NCBI GenBank assembly: GCA_947476015.1
Contig: CANJOS010000010.1
Location: 1-38,371, forward strand
Length of the DNA stretch: 38,371 nucleotides
DNA from: Comamonadaceae bacterium
Lineage (GTDB): Bacteria; Pseudomonadota; Gammaproteobacteria; Burkholderiales; Burkholderiaceae_C
Reading direction: 5' to 3'
In this document: positions 17,149-26,692 of the stretch, piece after piece
Layout: the number at the start of each line of letters is the position of its first letter
Numbering within the stretch: position 1 is the stretch's first letter
Position numbers and translations under genes: made by a program
The notes under the pieces: generated by a model
What the model was told of the DNA's origin: nothing
Seen by the model: only the letters and a program-made list of their open reading frames with translations
Database searches by the model: none

Positions 17149-19860
17149 ATGCTTGAAGGACAAACAAAAGCGATACGCCGTTTAGATTACACAGCGCCTG
17201 CATTTTGGATCGACACTGTCGATTTGACATTCGACTTGGACCCCGCTAAAACTCGCGTTTTGAACAAGATGCGAATTCGCCGCAATCCCGACGTCGCAGC
17301 GCAAGCCCTTCGACTGGATGGCGCAGACCTGAACTTGGCGCGCGTGATGGTGAATGGCGGCGGTACGTCCTTTAAGATGGATGGCAGCCAACTGGTGCTG
17401 GAGAATTTACCAGAGAGTCACGCACCCTTCGATTTGGAAATATTCACCACCTGCAATCCCGCCAAAAATACACAGCTCATGGGCCTTTATGTGAGCAACG
17501 ATTCTTTCTTCACACAATGTGAAGCAGAAGGGTTCAGGCGCATCACTTATTTCTTGGACCGCCCTGATGTGATGGCCAGTTACACCGTCACGCTGCGAGC
17601 TGATGAAAAAAATTACCCCGTCCTTCTTTCTAACGGCAACCTGGTTGAGCAAGGCAAAATGGGAGAAGGCAGGCACTTTGCAAAATGGATCGATCCTCAT
17701 AAAAAACCTTGCTACCTGTTTGCCTTGGTTGCAGGCAAGTTGGTGGCACGCGAACAGCGCATCGTGTCGCGCTCTGGCAAGGAACACTTATTGCAAGTGT
17801 TTGTTCGCCCCGGTGATTTAGACAAAACAGAACATGCCATGAACTCTCTCATGGCCAGCGTGGCGTGGGACGAAGCCCGCTTTGGTTTGCCACTCGATCT
17901 GGAACGCTTCATGATTGTGGCCACCAGCGATTTCAACATGGGCGCCATGGAAAACAAAGGCCTGAACATCTTCAACACCAAATATGTGTTGGCCAATCCT
18001 GCCACCGCCACTGACACCGACTTTGGCAACATCGAAAGCGTGGTGGGCCATGAGTATTTCCACAATTGGACAGGCAATCGCATCACTTGCCAAGATTGGT
18101 TTCAGCTGTCCCTGAAAGAAGGCTTGACCGTTTTTCGCGATCAAGAGTTCAGCCAAGACATGGCTGGCGTAGCCAGCGCGCGTGCGGTCAAACGCATTGA
18201 AGATGTTCGCGTATTGCGCACCGTTCAATTTCCAGAAGACGCTGGCCCTATGGCGCACCCTGTGCGGCCTGACAGCTACGTTGAAATCAACAACTTCTAC
18301 ACGGTCACCATTTATGAAAAAGGGGCCGAGGTAGTTCGCATGATGCAAACCTTGGTCAGCGCGCCAGGCGATGAGGCGGGCCGTGAAGGCTTTGCCAAGG
18401 GCATGACGCTTTATTTCAAACGTCATGATGGCAAAGCAGTCACCTGCGACGATTTTGCACAAGCCATTGCAGATGCCAACCCCACCTCTCCTCTGGCCAA
18501 TTTGCTGCCGCAATTCAAACGCTGGTACAGCCAAGCAGGCACACCCCGGGTTCATGCCACGGGCCACTACGAAAGTGATGCACAAACTTACACGCTCACG
18601 CTTTCTCAATCTTGCGCCAGCACCCCCGAACAGCGTACCAAAGAACCCTTTGTTATTCCAGTCACTGTGGGCCTGTTAAGCCAGGAAGGAAAAGCCTTGC
18701 CAGTCCTACTGCAGGGCAGCCAGCAAACTGCAAATGACAGCCTCACACTGGTTCTCAGCGAAGGTGAGCAAAGCTTCGTCTTTGAAAATCTGTCAAGCGA
18801 GCCAACACCTTCACTCCTTCGCAATTTCAGTGCACCAGTCAACTTAGATTGCGCCCTCACCGATCAACAATGGCTCACCGTATTGGCCCATGACACCGAC
18901 GCTTTCAATCGCTGGGAAGCAGGCCAACGATTGGCCGTTCAAGCTGCCTTGCGTTTCATTCAAAGCCAAGGCAATTTGCAAATTGAAAAGGTTCTCGGTC
19001 ACGAATACCTAGAGGCCATGCGCGCCGTCTTGAACCACTCTGGGTTGGATGCCGCGTTCAAAGAATTGGTTCTCACCCTGCCATCAGAAACTTACATTTC
19101 TGAGCAGCTTGAATCTGTGGACCCACAACGAGTTCATGCTGTTCGAGAAGCCATGAAATTGCAATTAGCCCAATCACTTCAAGTCGATTGGGAAATGTGT
19201 TTTTCAGAAAATCGGGTGGGGGGCGCCTATACGCCTGATGCGGTTTCAAGCGGCAAGCGAGCGCTGTCGGGTATGGCCCTGCACATGCTGTGCTTGGCTG
19301 CGCAACACGAAGGCACAAGTGTCTGGCCTGCTCAAGCCTTGCAAGCCTTCAAAGACGCTCACAACATGACCGACCGTTTCAACGCCTTGGCAGCATTGGT
19401 GGCCAGTGGCCACAGTTTCGCATCGTCTGCATTGGCACAGTTTCATGCACTGTTTAAAAATGAAGCCCTGGTCATTGACAAATGGTTTGCCTTGCAAGCC
19501 AGCGCCCCTGACCGCGAGGGACATATCTTGCCCTTAGTGCGTCAACTCATGCAACACCCCGACTTCAATTTGCGAAATCCCAACAGAGCGCGCAGTTTGA
19601 TCTTCAGTTACTGCAGTGCTAACCCTGGCGGCTTTCACAGAGTCGATGCAGCAGGTTATGTTTTTTGGAGTGAGCGCGTCCTAGAGCTCGACACCACCAA
19701 CTCACAAGTTGCAGCTCGCTTGGCGCGCGCCCTAGATCGCTGGAAAAAATTAACGGAACCCTATCGACAAGCAGCCAAAACTGCCATTGAACGCGTTGCG
19801 GCCAAGCCCGACTTGAGCAATGATGTGCGTGAAGTAGTCACGCGCGCCTTGGCTGAATAA
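17149..19860 (+). CDS. pepN: Aminopeptidase N (M1 zinc metallopeptidase)
   Basis: This cytoplasmic enzyme removes N-terminal residues from peptides. It has 903 aa. The exopeptidase motif GAMEN is at about 265-269. The zinc site [11 protein letters not shown] starts at about 301, with the third ligand Glu in [35 protein letters not shown] carries the catalytic Tyr, and the long helical C-terminal domain matches the E. coli PepN architecture. The start is ATG 17149, preceded by GGAGA at 17135-17139; an upstream TTG (17104) is also open. The gene sits between prfB and fbp, 14 bp before fbp, so pepN-fbp-lipocalin probably form one transcript. Confidence 0.95.
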   Translation: MLEGQTKAIRRLDYTAPAFWIDTVDLTFDLDPAKTRVLNKMRIRRNPDVAAQALRLDGADLNLARVMVNGGGTSFKMDGSQLVLENLPESHAPFDLEIFTTCNPAKNTQLMGLYVSNDSFFTQCEAEGFRRITYFLDRPDVMASYTVTLRADEKNYPVLLSNGNLVEQGKMGEGRHFAKWIDPHKKPCYLFALVAGKLVAREQRIVSRSGKEHLLQVFVRPGDLDKTEHAMNSLMASVAWDEARFGLPLDLERFMIVATSDFNMGAMENKGLNIFNTKYVLANPATATDTDFGNIESVVGHEYFHNWTGNRITCQDWFQLSLKEGLTVFRDQEFSQDMAGVASARAVKRIEDVRVLRTVQFPEDAGPMAHPVRPDSYVEINNFYTVTIYEKGAEVVRMMQTLVSAPGDEAGREGFAKGMTLYFKRHDGKAVTCDDFAQAIADANPTSPLANLLPQFKRWYSQAGTPRVHATGHYESDAQTYTLTLSQSCASTPEQRTKEPFVIPVTVGLLSQEGKALPVLLQGSQQTANDSLTLVLSEGEQSFVFENLSSEPTPSLLRNFSAPVNLDCALTDQQWLTVLAHDTDAFNRWEAGQRLAVQAALRFIQSQGNLQIEKVLGHEYLEAMRAVLNHSGLDAAFKELVLTLPSETYISEQLESVDPQRVHAVREAMKLQLAQSLQVDWEMCFSENRVGGAYTPDAVSSGKRALSGMALHMLCLAAQHEGTSVWPAQALQAFKDAHNMTDRFNALAALVASGHSFASSALAQFHALFKNEALVIDKWFALQASAPDREGHILPLVRQLMQHPDFNLRNPNRARSLIFSYCSANPGGFHRVDAAGYVFWSERVLELDTTNSQVAARLARALDRWKKLTEPYRQAAKTAIERVAAKPDLSNDVREVVTRALAE

Positions 19861-19874
19861 ACCAGGAGTCAATC

Positions 19875-20882
19875 ATGAGTCCAAAAATTTCACTGTCTCG
19901 CTATTTGGTGGAGCAACAACGCAGCAAGGGGCACATCCCCTCGCAGTTGCGACTGCTGCTCGAAGTGGTGGCGCGAGCTTGCAAGAGCATCAGCCATGCT
20001 GTGAACAAGGGCTCATTAGGAGGCGTCTTGGGAAGTGCTGAGAGTGCAAACATTCAAGGCGAGATCCAAAAAAAATTGGACATCATTGCCAATGAAGTCT
20101 TGATTGAGGCCAATGAATGGGGTGGACACCTGGCCGCCATGGCATCGGAAGAAATGGAGTCCATTCACTTGGTTCCCAATCGCTATCCACAGGGTGAGTA
20201 CTTGCTCTTGTTTGACCCCCTAGATGGCTCAAGCAACATCGATGTCAATGTGAGCATTGGTACCATTTTCAGTGTTCTGAAAAAACCAGATGAAAGCGAT
20301 GCCATCAGCGAGAAAGATTTCTTGCAAGCTGGCAAACACCAGGTAGCGGCGGGTTATTGCGTCTATGGTCCCCAAACCACTTTGGTCTTAACCGTTGGCG
20401 ATGGTGTTGCCATGTTCACCCTTGATCGTGAGCAAGGCTCATTCGTCTTAACGGATGAGCATGTGAAAGTCCCTGAAGACACTCAAGAATTTGCCATCAA
20501 CATGAGCAACATGCGCCACTGGGACTCACCGGTCAAAAAATATGTGGATGAATGCTTGCAAGGCAAGGAAGGTCCTCGTGGCAAAGATTTCAACATGCGG
20601 TGGATTGCCAGCATGGTGGCCGATGTGCATCGCATCCTCACCCGCGGCGGCGTTTTCATGTACCCCTGGGACAAGCGTGAACCGAACAAAGCAGGCAAAC
20701 TTCGATTGATGTACGAGGCCAACCCCATGAGTTGGCTCATTGAACAAGCAGGCGGCGCGTCCACGAACGGCCGCGAACGCATTTTGGACATCCAGCCGCA
20801 GCAACTTCACGAAAGGGTCAGCGTGATCTTAGGCTCCAAAAATGAGGTGGCGCGTGTCACCCGCTATCATCTCGAAAAATGA
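19875..20882 (+). CDS. fbp: Fructose-1,6-bisphosphatase class I
   Basis: It removes the 1-phosphate of fructose-1,6-bisphosphate in gluconeogenesis, or in the Calvin cycle if present. It has 335 aa. The metal and substrate motif [11 protein letters not shown] lies at about 113-123, and [24 protein letters not shown] carries the conserved C-terminal block. A good Shine-Dalgarno AGGAGT (19864-19869) precedes the ATG. Its stop overlaps the start of the lipocalin gene (ATGA, 20879-20882), so the two are translationally coupled. Nothing in the neighbourhood points to a CO2-fixation cluster, so a gluconeogenic role is the simplest reading. Confidence 0.97.
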   Translation: MSPKISLSRYLVEQQRSKGHIPSQLRLLLEVVARACKSISHAVNKGSLGGVLGSAESANIQGEIQKKLDIIANEVLIEANEWGGHLAAMASEEMESIHLVPNRYPQGEYLLLFDPLDGSSNIDVNVSIGTIFSVLKKPDESDAISEKDFLQAGKHQVAAGYCVYGPQTTLVLTVGDGVAMFTLDREQGSFVLTDEHVKVPEDTQEFAINMSNMRHWDSPVKKYVDECLQGKEGPRGKDFNMRWIASMVADVHRILTRGGVFMYPWDKREPNKAGKLRLMYEANPMSWLIEQAGGASTNGRERILDIQPQQLHERVSVILGSKNEVARVTRYHLEK

Positions 20883-21439
20883 CATCCCTTCGCAGAAGTC
20901 TCATCATTCGTCTGTTGGTTTGTCCATGGCTTTCGCTTTGTTTGGCAGTCTCTGCCGCCGCTCAAAGCAAGATCAAGTCGATTCCAGAAATTGAGCTTCC
21001 AAGGTACATGGGAAGCTGGTATGAAATTGCCAAGTTTCCCAATTGGTTCCAAAGAAAATGCACGCATGGGACGCAAGCTACCTACAAAATTCTAGAACCT
21101 CAAAAAATTGAAGTCCTTAACCGTTGCGGTACGCAATCTGGCGAGTTCATCCAAGCTCTGGGCCTGGCTCGTCCTCAAAAAAGTGGCTTGCCTGCTCAAC
21201 TTGAAGTGCGTTTTGCACCAGAGTGGCTTGGATGGCTGCCCCTTGTCTGGGGCACCTACTGGGTGCTTGACCTCGACCCAGACTACCAACTTGCCGCTGT
21301 GGGCGACCCCTCCAAAAATTACCTCTGGATACTGTCAAGAACAACCCAAGTCACCCCAGCAAACTATGAAGCGCTGGTGCAACGCTTGGCTCTGATGGGT
21401 TTTGACATCACAAAGCTAGAAAAAACGTCTCAAAATTGA
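20879..21439 (+). CDS. Lipocalin family protein (Blc-like)
   Basis: This 186-aa exported lipocalin starts at the ATG of the ATGA overlap with fbp. Residues 1-28 look like a signal peptide ending AVSAAAQ. The lipocalin GxW motif is in [20 protein letters not shown] (about 43-62), followed by the TATYKI strand and a second block, [28 protein letters not shown], typical of Blc. E. coli Blc is an outer-membrane lipoprotein that binds lysophospholipids. Here no lipobox is evident: the cysteines at about 15 and 21 lack the L-x-G/A-C pattern, so a soluble periplasmic form is more likely. Two cysteines (about 62 and 81) could form a disulfide. Confidence 0.88.
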   Translation: MTSLRRSLIIRLLVCPWLSLCLAVSAAAQSKIKSIPEIELPRYMGSWYEIAKFPNWFQRKCTHGTQATYKILEPQKIEVLNRCGTQSGEFIQALGLARPQKSGLPAQLEVRFAPEWLGWLPLVWGTYWVLDLDPDYQLAAVGDPSKNYLWILSRTTQVTPANYEALVQRLALMGFDITKLEKTSQN

Positions 21440-21516
21440 ACAACCAAGCAGTGGTTCTTTGCCGAAAAAATAAAACGCCATGGCCGAGCTATGAAGCCTG
21501 AAATCAGTGTGCTGCT

Positions 21517-21837
21517 TCAGTCAACCAACTGGCAAGGCGCCTTGATTCCGCGCTCTAACTTTTTTTCCTCACAATGCTTGATGGCATTTCGCTGGGCGAC
21601 GGATGACAGCTTGACATAGACAGCGCAAGAGAAGACCATTTTTGAGGGGTCGCTCTTGCTGTCAAATGCCGCCGCGCAGCGCCCAAATTGACCCAAGTCT
21701 GGCTTGTTCTGTTGCCAACTGTACTGCAAAGAGGCTGGCAACAATTCTGCTGCGATGTGAGGATGGCCCTCTGCCAATGCAGTCAAAGGCGCCCATGCCA
21801 AAACCCAGCAAATTGAAATCCAGCTTCGACGAATCAT
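21517..21837 (-). CDS. Small exported cysteine-containing protein of unknown function
   Basis: I do not recognise a family. The 106-aa protein has a clear signal peptide (residues 1-22, WISICWVLAWAPLTALA then EG). The mature part has four cysteines (in FGRCAAAF, FSCAVY, IKHCEEKK and APCQLVD), enough for two disulfides, so it is probably periplasmic. A potential Shine-Dalgarno AGGA lies 9 nt before the ATG. It follows the CoA transferase gene on the same strand after 63 bp and could be its operon partner or have its own promoter. It is convergent with the lipocalin gene. The signal peptide and cysteines argue that it is real. Confidence 0.7.
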   Translation of the reverse strand: MIRRSWISICWVLAWAPLTALAEGHPHIAAELLPASLQYSWQQNKPDLGQFGRCAAAFDSKSDPSKMVFSCAVYVKLSSVAQRNAIKHCEEKKLERGIKAPCQLVD

Positions 21838-21900
21838 GACTCAATCCTAACTTGACCGATCAATCTTCACAAGCTTCTCCACCTCAAACATTGACACTCA

Positions 21901-23112
21901 TCAAGCCACAATGCCACGCTTTTTCAATTCGCTGATTTGCGTCTCTGAAATTCCCAAAGACTTTAAAACTTCGTCCGTATCCTGGCCCAAATCAGGCGCA
22001 TTTCGTCTGTGAACGCCAGGCGTGCGCGACAACTTGGGCACCATGCCTGGCACTTTCATTTGAGTGCCGTCTTTCAGGGTAACTTCTGCCAACATGCCAC
22101 GCGCCAAATAATGAGGGTCAGCAGCAATGTCTTCAATCGTGTAAATTCGGCCCGCAGGGACGGAAGCGCGATCAAGCACTGCCAGAACTTCGTTGACAGA
22201 GTGTTGCGCAGTCCAAGCACCAATGGCCGCATCAATTTCTTCAACCCTTTTCACCCTGCCTGCGTTGTCTGAGAGCTCGGGGTCGTTGCCTAAATCTTCC
22301 CGTCCAATCGCCTTCATCAATCGCTTGTAAATACTGTCACCATTGCCGGCAACCAAGGCACAACGGCCATCATTGCAAACATAAGCGTTGGTCGGAGCGA
22401 TACCGGGAAGCGCACTGCCTGCAGGGCCTCGCACTGCACCAAAGGCACTGAATTCGGGCAACAAGCTTTCCATGCAATTGAACACCGCCTCGTAAAGGGC
22501 AACATCAATGACCTGACCTAAGCCGCTCTTCTGTCTTTCGTGAAGGGCCATCAAAACACCAATGACGCCATGCAATGAAGCCAGCGTATCGCCAATACTG
22601 ACCCCCACGCGAACAGGCAATCGGCCAGGCTCGCCACTTAAATGTCGCAGCCCCCCCATGGCTTCAGCCACGACGCCAAAACCAGGCTTGTCTCTGTAGG
22701 GACCTGTTTGGCCATACCCGCTGATGCGAAGCATGATGAGGCGGGGATTCAAGGCCTGCAGTGTGCCAGGCCCTAGCCCCCAAGACTCCATGGCGCCTGG
22801 GCGGAAATTCTCGATCAAGACATCGGCCTCAGACACCAATTGACGCACAATTTCCTGCGCATCAGGCTGCCGCAAATCAAGAGCCAATGAGCGTTTGTTT
22901 CGAGACTGCACTTGCCACCATACAGAGGTGCCCTCTTTCAGCAAACGCCAATGGCGCAGAGGATCCCCCACACCAGGGGGCTCAATTTTGATCACATCGG
23001 CACCAAAATCTGACAAGGTTTTAGCTGCGAAGGGACCCGCAATCAGTTGACCCATCTCAATGACTTTGAGACCAGACAATGCACTGGTAGAGGCTGCGAA
23101 ATTCATGTTCAT
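21901..23112 (-). CDS. CaiB/BaiF-family (class III) CoA transferase
   Basis: This 403-aa cytoplasmic enzyme belongs to the formyl-CoA transferase/CaiB/BaiF fold, which moves CoA between acids. The N-terminal signature is LSGLKVIEMGQLIAGPFAAKTLSDFGADVIKIEPP (about 13-47). The catalytic aspartate is in VRVGVSIGDTLASLHG (about Asp175). RSLALDLRQPDAQEIVRQL and NFRPGAMESWGLGP are typical as well. The donor and acceptor acids cannot be read from sequence. Two ATGs (23112 and 23106) are equally possible starts. It begins 6 bp after the end of the NYN-domain gene, so the two are surely cotranscribed, an unusual partnership. Confidence 0.93.
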   Translation of the reverse strand: MNMNFAASTSALSGLKVIEMGQLIAGPFAAKTLSDFGADVIKIEPPGVGDPLRHWRLLKEGTSVWWQVQSRNKRSLALDLRQPDAQEIVRQLVSEADVLIENFRPGAMESWGLGPGTLQALNPRLIMLRISGYGQTGPYRDKPGFGVVAEAMGGLRHLSGEPGRLPVRVGVSIGDTLASLHGVIGVLMALHERQKSGLGQVIDVALYEAVFNCMESLLPEFSAFGAVRGPAGSALPGIAPTNAYVCNDGRCALVAGNGDSIYKRLMKAIGREDLGNDPELSDNAGRVKRVEEIDAAIGAWTAQHSVNEVLAVLDRASVPAGRIYTIEDIAADPHYLARGMLAEVTLKDGTQMKVPGMVPKLSRTPGVHRRNAPDLGQDTDEVLKSLGISETQISELKKRGIVA

Positions 23113-23118
23113 TTCAAC

Positions 23119-24033
23119 TCAAATAGGCTCTTCAATCAATGGGTTGGAATGTAAAGCATCAGGGACTGAAGACCCCTCTGTCGCATTCGTTCCCAGCGCA
23201 ACGGACCGGAATATTTCCCGCAGCATTTTTTTCTCCTGCAAGCTGAGTGCGCGGGTCAATCGATGACGCATTCGCAGCAACAATTGCCGATCTACCTCTT
23301 GCGGAATGCCACGGTTAACGTGAAGTGCGTCGCGAAGTTCATCTCGTTTGTCTTCTGGCTCATCGTCCCACCACGACACGATCACCTCGGTGATTGACTC
23401 CCGAACCACTTCAGGATCTTCAATGACGGCAGGAACGTCTTGACCGCCGCCTCCCTTCAACAACTCCGCCAAGACTTTCGGTTGTACAGAAAGTCGGCGA
23501 TCAGCCTGAGACAAAAGTCGGCCCCAACCTGGGTCTGTTTGGTGCAGCTTGTTCATATTTTGCGCTGACTGATCTGCCAGAATGTGCACGCTTAAGCCTG
23601 TGAGTTGCGCCTCGTCAATCACTGATAAAAAACGCTCATCGTCGGTGGCCAAAATCACATGATCACAGGCTTTGTGATGTGCCAATTGACGCAAATCTTG
23701 CCCCAAACATTTCAAGAGCGAAATACCGCCATCTATATCGTGCGACAAAACTTTTCGCACGATCTGACCCTCTACATCCAGCGTGTCACCTTCTTCGGTG
23801 TACCAATAAATTCTTTTCAGTTGAACATCCAAACCCGTTTGACTGAGAGCTTGAGCCAGAAAATGAGCCAATCCTTGACGCTGAACGCCCTTTGATGGCG
23901 TACCCGTTTGCGCGTGTTGCGCCAACCAAATTAAAAAACGGGCATCAACCAAAGCCACACAGCTCCCGTCTTGTGAATGAGTGTGTGGCCGCTGAGCTTC
24001 TTGGGAAGATTGAGAAAAATAATCGCGTTTCAT
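23119..24033 (-). CDS. NYN/PIN-like domain protein, putative ribonuclease
   Basis: This 304-aa protein has an N-terminal NYN-like (PIN-fold) domain. The first acidic residue is in CVALVDARFLIWL (about Asp30), HDIDGGISLLKCLGQDL lies near 100, and HVILATDDERFLSVIDEAQLTGLSVHIL near 125 carries further acidic residues. This arrangement is typical of metal-dependent NYN nucleases. The C-terminal half (about 185-304) is helical and charged and looks unlike a standard OST-HTH. Activity is inferred and the target is unknown. The start is ATG 24033, after GAAGG; a TTG at 24045 is also open. The downstream CoA transferase begins 6 bp after its stop. Confidence 0.75.
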   Translation of the reverse strand: MKRDYFSQSSQEAQRPHTHSQDGSCVALVDARFLIWLAQHAQTGTPSKGVQRQGLAHFLAQALSQTGLDVQLKRIYWYTEEGDTLDVEGQIVRKVLSHDIDGGISLLKCLGQDLRQLAHHKACDHVILATDDERFLSVIDEAQLTGLSVHILADQSAQNMNKLHQTDPGWGRLLSQADRRLSVQPKVLAELLKGGGGQDVPAVIEDPEVVRESITEVIVSWWDDEPEDKRDELRDALHVNRGIPQEVDRQLLLRMRHRLTRALSLQEKKMLREIFRSVALGTNATEGSSVPDALHSNPLIEEPI

Positions 24034-24183
24034 CTTAGCCTTCAAATCTAAAAATTAAAATAGGAATCAACATAGGATTTACAGTTTTGAGCGTAGCGGG
24101 CCTGCAAACCCTGCCTTCATTTTAGCGAACCTAAGGCCTCCAAAGGCTTTAAACTTCAAGGAATATTGATTTTGGCCAACCCT

Positions 24184-25188
24184 ATGACTCACTACGATCT
24201 TTACGCCATTGGCAACGCCCTCGTCGACTCTGAATATGAAGTCAGCGACGCACGCCTTCAAGCCATGGGCGTTGACAAACGCCACATGACTCTCATTGAC
24301 ACGCCTCGAAGAGCCGAATTGCTGGCTCACTTAGATGGTCTTCAACCGCGACAAACGGGTGGTGGCTCTGCTGGCAACACGGTAGTGGCACTGGCACAGT
24401 TGGGGGGAAAAGCTTTTTATTCCTGCAAAGTTGCGCATGACACCCTCGGCGACTTTTACGTCAAAGACCTACAAGCCAGGGGTGTTGACAGCAACCTCAA
24501 TCACACACGCGCCACCGAGGGTCAAACCGGAAGTTGCATGGTCTTGGTCACGCCCGACGCTGAACGAAGCATGTGCACGTTCTTGGGCGCTTCAGCGGAA
24601 TTGGACGAGGCTGCGCTGCACCCGCGCGACATTGAAAAATCTAAAATTTATTACATGGAGGGCTATTTGGCAGCCTCCCCCACAGGTTTGAGTGCCGCGC
24701 TGAAAGGCCGTCAAATTGCCAAAGATGCGGGTGTTGCATTGGCCCTCACCTTGAGCGATGTCAGCATGATTCAATTTTGCAAAGCAGGGCTGGACGCCAT
24801 GCTCAACGAGGGGGTCGATTACTTGTTTTGCAACTTAGAGGAAGCACAAGTCTGGTGTGGCACGCAAGACTTGGCTGAAGTGAAAAAGACGCTTCAAAAA
24901 CTGGCCAAAATGGTTTGCCTCACACAAGGCCCAGATGGCTCAGAAATTCTGTCGGCAGATCAGTCCTGGCATGTGCCCGCAGAAAAAGTCAGAGCCATTG
25001 ACACCAATGGCGCTGGTGACATGTTTGCGGGAGCCTTTTTATATGCCATCACACGGGGTTATCACCCTGAGCAAGCAGCCGCCTTGGGCAACCATGCGGC
25101 AGCAGCAGTGGTCAGCCAGCACGGAAACCGTTTGAGCCTGGGTCAATTGAGCGCGATCAAGGCTTACGTGTTGCCACCCTTGAAATAA
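24184..25188 (+). CDS. PfkB-family kinase, adenosine/nucleoside kinase-like
   Basis: This ribokinase-fold sugar or nucleoside kinase has 334 aa. The N-terminal YDLYAIGNALVDSEYEV and the glycine-rich TGGGSAGNTVVALAQLGG (about 58-75) mark the substrate site. The catalytic base lies in IDTNGAGDMFAGAF, with DTNGAGD at about 273-279. The pattern with LVDSEYEV and YYMEGYL is close to the bacterial adenosine-kinase-like group, but guanosine/inosine or sugar substrates cannot be excluded. Start choice is uncertain: ATG 24184 fits the family, though AAGGA (24158-24162) is 21 nt upstream, and a TTG at 24166 is only 3 nt from it. It is divergent from the NYN gene with a 150-bp gap and convergent with rfbC. 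Confidence 0.88.
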   Translation: MTHYDLYAIGNALVDSEYEVSDARLQAMGVDKRHMTLIDTPRRAELLAHLDGLQPRQTGGGSAGNTVVALAQLGGKAFYSCKVAHDTLGDFYVKDLQARGVDSNLNHTRATEGQTGSCMVLVTPDAERSMCTFLGASAELDEAALHPRDIEKSKIYYMEGYLAASPTGLSAALKGRQIAKDAGVALALTLSDVSMIQFCKAGLDAMLNEGVDYLFCNLEEAQVWCGTQDLAEVKKTLQKLAKMVCLTQGPDGSEILSADQSWHVPAEKVRAIDTNGAGDMFAGAFLYAITRGYHPEQAAALGNHAAAAVVSQHGNRLSLGQLSAIKAYVLPPLK

Positions 25189-25193
25189 GAAAA

Positions 25194-25754
25194 TCAAGCG
25201 TAAGTCAGGGCCTGCGCAAGCGGTAATGCTGCCGCATCTTTGGTTGCCAGCAGCGGTTGGGTCATGTGGGGAGGCAGGGGCCAATCGATGCCCAAAGAGG
25301 CATCGTTCCAAAGCAAGCTTTTTTCAAATTCTGGATACCAATAGTCGGTGGTTTTGTACAAGAATTCTGCGGATTCGCTGAGCACCAAAAATCCATGCGC
25401 AAAACCTGGCGGGACCCAAAGCTGTTTGGCATTTTCAGCGCTCAAATGGCATCCGGTCCATTTTCCAAAAGTTGGGGAACTTTGACGCATGTCCACGGCG
25501 ACATCGAACACCTCGCCCCGAACAACGCGAACCAATTTACCTTGGGCGTGTTGAATTTGATAGTGCAGCCCTCTTAGCACACCTTGTGCAGACAAGCTGT
25601 GGTTGTCTTGAACAAATGCAAGGTCAAGCCCCGTGGCTTTCGCAAAATCACGGGCGTTAAAACTCTCATAGAAAAAACCACGCGCATCTCCAAATACTTG
25701 GGGTTGCAAAATAAGGACTTCTGGCAAGCTCGTTGGCGTAACGGTATAGGGCAT
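25194..25754 (-). CDS. rfbC: dTDP-4-dehydrorhamnose 3,5-epimerase
   Basis: This cupin-fold enzyme of dTDP-L-rhamnose synthesis epimerises C3 and C5 of the 4-keto sugar. It has 186 aa. Family blocks include GFFYESFNARDF, FVQDNHSLSAQGVLRGLHYQ (catalytic His in RGLHYQ), VRGEVFDVAVDMRQSSPTFG and WVPPGFAHGFLVLSE. The start codon overlaps the rfbA stop by one base (TGATG), so translation is coupled. Rhamnose produced this way feeds LPS O-antigen or other surface glycans. It is convergent with the PfkB kinase with a 5-bp gap. Confidence 0.96.
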   Translation of the reverse strand: MPYTVTPTSLPEVLILQPQVFGDARGFFYESFNARDFAKATGLDLAFVQDNHSLSAQGVLRGLHYQIQHAQGKLVRVVRGEVFDVAVDMRQSSPTFGKWTGCHLSAENAKQLWVPPGFAHGFLVLSESAEFLYKTTDYWYPEFEKSLLWNDASLGIDWPLPPHMTQPLLATKDAAALPLAQALTYA

Positions 25755-26632
25755 CAGAGCGTTTTCAGTAAATTCAAAAGGTATTGGCCGTAACTGTTCT
25801 TTGAAAGCGGGCGCGCCAATTCTTGCAATTGCGATGCATCAATCCATTTTTGCGCAAAAGCAATTTCTTCAGGGCAGGCAACCATCAAACCTTGTCGTTT
25901 TTGAAGGGTTGCAATAAACCCCGCGGCCTCAAGCAAACTGTCGTGCGTTCCTGTGTCTAACCATGCGTAACCCCGACCCATGATTTCCACATTCAATTGT
26001 TGCTGCTCAAGGTAGTAACGATTCACATCGGTGATTTCAAGCTCACCGCGCGCCGAAGGTTGGATACCTGCTGCAATGTCGCAAACCTGCTGATCGTAAA
26101 AATACAAACCTGTGACTGCAAAGTTGCTTTTGGGCTGCAGTGGCTTCTCTTCAATGCTCAGCGCACGTTGCTTTTCATCAAAGGCAACCACACCATATCG
26201 CTCCGGATCTTGTACATGGTAGGCAAAAACTGAGGCGCCGGAAGTTTGTGCATCCGCTCTTTGCATGAGCTTGACGAAATCGTGACCATAAAAGATGTTG
26301 TCACCCAAGACCAAGGCACTCGGATGCTGACCTACAAACTTTCGACCAATGATGAAGGCCTGGGCCAAGCCATCGGGACTGGGCTGAACGGCATATTGAA
26401 TGTTCATCCCCCACTGACTGCCATCCCCTAAGAGCTCGGTAAAGCGAGGTGTGTCTTGCGGGGTACTGATCAAAAGCACCTCTTTGATACCCGCCAACAT
26501 GAGCGTTGTCAGGGGGTAGTACACCATGGGCTTGTCGTACACCGGCATCAATTGTTTTGAAACTGCCTGTGTCACTGGGTAGAGCCGAGTGCCCGACCCG
26601 CCTGCCAAAATAATACCTTTGCGTTGGTTCAT
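25754..26632 (-). CDS. rfbA: Glucose-1-phosphate thymidylyltransferase
   Basis: It makes dTDP-glucose from dTTP and glucose-1-phosphate, the entry step of the dTDP-rhamnose pathway. The nucleotidyltransferase signature [16 protein letters not shown] is at residues 5-20, followed by [30 protein letters not shown] carries the metal-binding Asp, and [17 protein letters not shown] is family-typical. The ATG at 26632 gives 292 aa, matching RmlA (about 293); a longer open frame to 26677 is not needed. It forms a two-gene unit with rfbC. The other two pathway genes, rfbB and rfbD, are absent from the flanks seen here. It is divergent from the DEAD-box helicase. Confidence 0.96.
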   Translation of the reverse strand: MNQRKGIILAGGSGTRLYPVTQAVSKQLMPVYDKPMVYYPLTTLMLAGIKEVLLISTPQDTPRFTELLGDGSQWGMNIQYAVQPSPDGLAQAFIIGRKFVGQHPSALVLGDNIFYGHDFVKLMQRADAQTSGASVFAYHVQDPERYGVVAFDEKQRALSIEEKPLQPKSNFAVTGLYFYDQQVCDIAAGIQPSARGELEITDVNRYYLEQQQLNVEIMGRGYAWLDTGTHDSLLEAAGFIATLQKRQGLMVACPEEIAFAQKWIDASQLQELARPLSKNSYGQYLLNLLKTL

Positions 26633-26692
26633 CCACAGATTTTGCCATGCTCTGGTGGCAGATCCAAGCATTAGCACTTATGCTTGTGCACT

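Noticed and set aside
17818-18609. A 263-codon minus-strand open frame within pepN
   Set aside because: Opposite the pepN catalytic domain, without any recognisable protein features.
21440-21516. Possible terminator between the lipocalin and the small secreted gene
   Set aside because: No stem followed by a T run on either strand; only weak A-rich sequence.
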